From: an uncultured Collinsella sp.
Lineage (GTDB): Bacteria > Actinomycetota > Coriobacteriia > Coriobacteriales > Coriobacteriaceae
Direction of reading: 5' to 3'
Assembly (NCBI GenBank): GCA_934646965.1
Contig: CAKUEZ010000125.1
Coordinates: 1 to 5,606 of the forward strand
DNA: 5,606 bases
The notes under the pieces were generated by a model. It saw nothing but the letters and a program-made list of their open reading frames with translations, ran no database searches and was not told where the DNA came from. The position numbers and the translations under genes were made by a program. Shown piece by piece: positions 5,461 to 5,606 of this stretch. Each line of letters opens with the position of its first letter. The stretch's first letter is position 1.

Positions 5461-5466
5461 GGAGGA
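5461..5466 (+). promoter_or_regulatory. ribosome binding site of the last gene
   Basis: GGAGGA, 3 nt before the ATG at 5470 (8 nt from the GGAGG core to the A of ATG, counting inclusively from its last G roughly 5), is the strongest binding site in this part of the window and supports a real gene start there. Confidence 0.7.
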
Positions 5467-5469
5467 AAT

Positions 5470-5606
5470 ATGCGCGACGTAGCCGAAAGCGACTGGAAGC
5501 TATTTAAGAAAATGCTTCCTCAATGGCAGGAACGCTATATGGAAAAGCTCATCAATCAGTACATCGAGATACTGAACGGCGACGGCGAAGCCTCTGATAG
5601 GTTTTG
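5470..5606 (+). CDS. start of a small conserved protein of unknown function (3' partial)
   Basis: Forty-five codons are visible from ATG 5470 with no stop before the window ends. The protein begins MRDVAESDWKLFKKMLPQWQ and continues ERYMEKLINQYIEIL, then a Gly/Asp-rich turn and ASDRF. It is soluble-looking, charged and mostly helical, with no membrane segment in the visible part. From memory it resembles a small family of gut bacteria with a DWKLF...WQE.YM..L pattern, sometimes labelled 'multidrug transporter' without transporter features. I would not assign that function. Codons such as CTA, ATA, AGG and AAA are more frequent than in the upstream genes, which may mean weak expression or recent acquisition. 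It appears to start a new transcription unit after the large palindrome. Confidence 0.7.
   Translation, partial: MRDVAESDWKLFKKMLPQWQERYMEKLINQYIEILNGDGEASDRF

Larger units (their letters stand above)
5138..5469. other. 332-bp intergenic region before the last gene, mostly one large palindrome
   Basis: No gene is supported here. Most of it is the long inverted-repeat element at 5171-5370. After it, GAAGGCT (5376-5382) and AGCCCTTC (5389-5396) can form a small stem with one bulged C. TAAAAT (5423-5428) resembles a -10 box but has no matching -35. The region is clearly richer in A and T than the rest of the window. Confidence 0.65.

Noticed and set aside
5427..5507. 26-codon open frame just before and overlapping the last gene
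   Set aside because: It has no ribosome binding site, is very short, and is out of frame with the better-supported start at 5470.

Overview
The window reads as chromosome from a high-GC gut actinobacterium of the Coriobacteriia, most likely Collinsella or a close relative. This rests on the GC-rich, C-ending codon use, the style of the phosphofructokinase (GGNGS and PKTIDND motifs), the fused ECF ATPase/transmembrane gene and the palindromic intergenic repeats. The assignment is from memory of such genomes and was not checked by search.

All five genes are on the plus strand. Bases 1-1272 hold the 3' part of a gene that joins an ECF-type ABC ATPase to an EcfT-like membrane subunit. Bases 1366-2451 encode a membrane-anchored Ntn hydrolase of the choloylglycine hydrolase / linear amide C-N hydrolase superfamily. 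Its Cys97, Arg113 and Asp116 have exactly the spacing of the bile salt hydrolase active site. Bases 2592-3671 encode a 6-phosphofructokinase, preceded by a 10+10 bp palindrome that looks like an operator. Bases 4105-5025 encode an XRE-type regulator with an acidic linker, histidine-rich 18-residue repeats and about four C-terminal membrane segments. Bases 5470-5606 are the start of a small conserved protein that runs off the window.

The intergenic DNA from 3672 to 5469 is unusually rich in inverted repeats. It holds a ~97-bp near-perfect hairpin behind pfk (3695-3791). It also holds two copies of one 67-bp palindromic element (3853-3919 and 5071-5137) that bracket the regulator gene, and a ~148-bp element with 24-bp inverted ends inside a ~200-bp imperfect palindrome (5171-5370). 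The regulator's upstream region also carries three short palindromes, which are candidate operators.

The genes do not form one obvious pathway. The transporter fragment belongs to vitamin or metal uptake, the hydrolase to extracytoplasmic amide cleavage and Pfk to glycolysis, and the regulator may sense a signal at the membrane. The most unusual content is the regulator with its His-rich repeats, flanked by paired palindromic elements. No CRISPR array, tRNA, rRNA, transposase or phage gene is visible.
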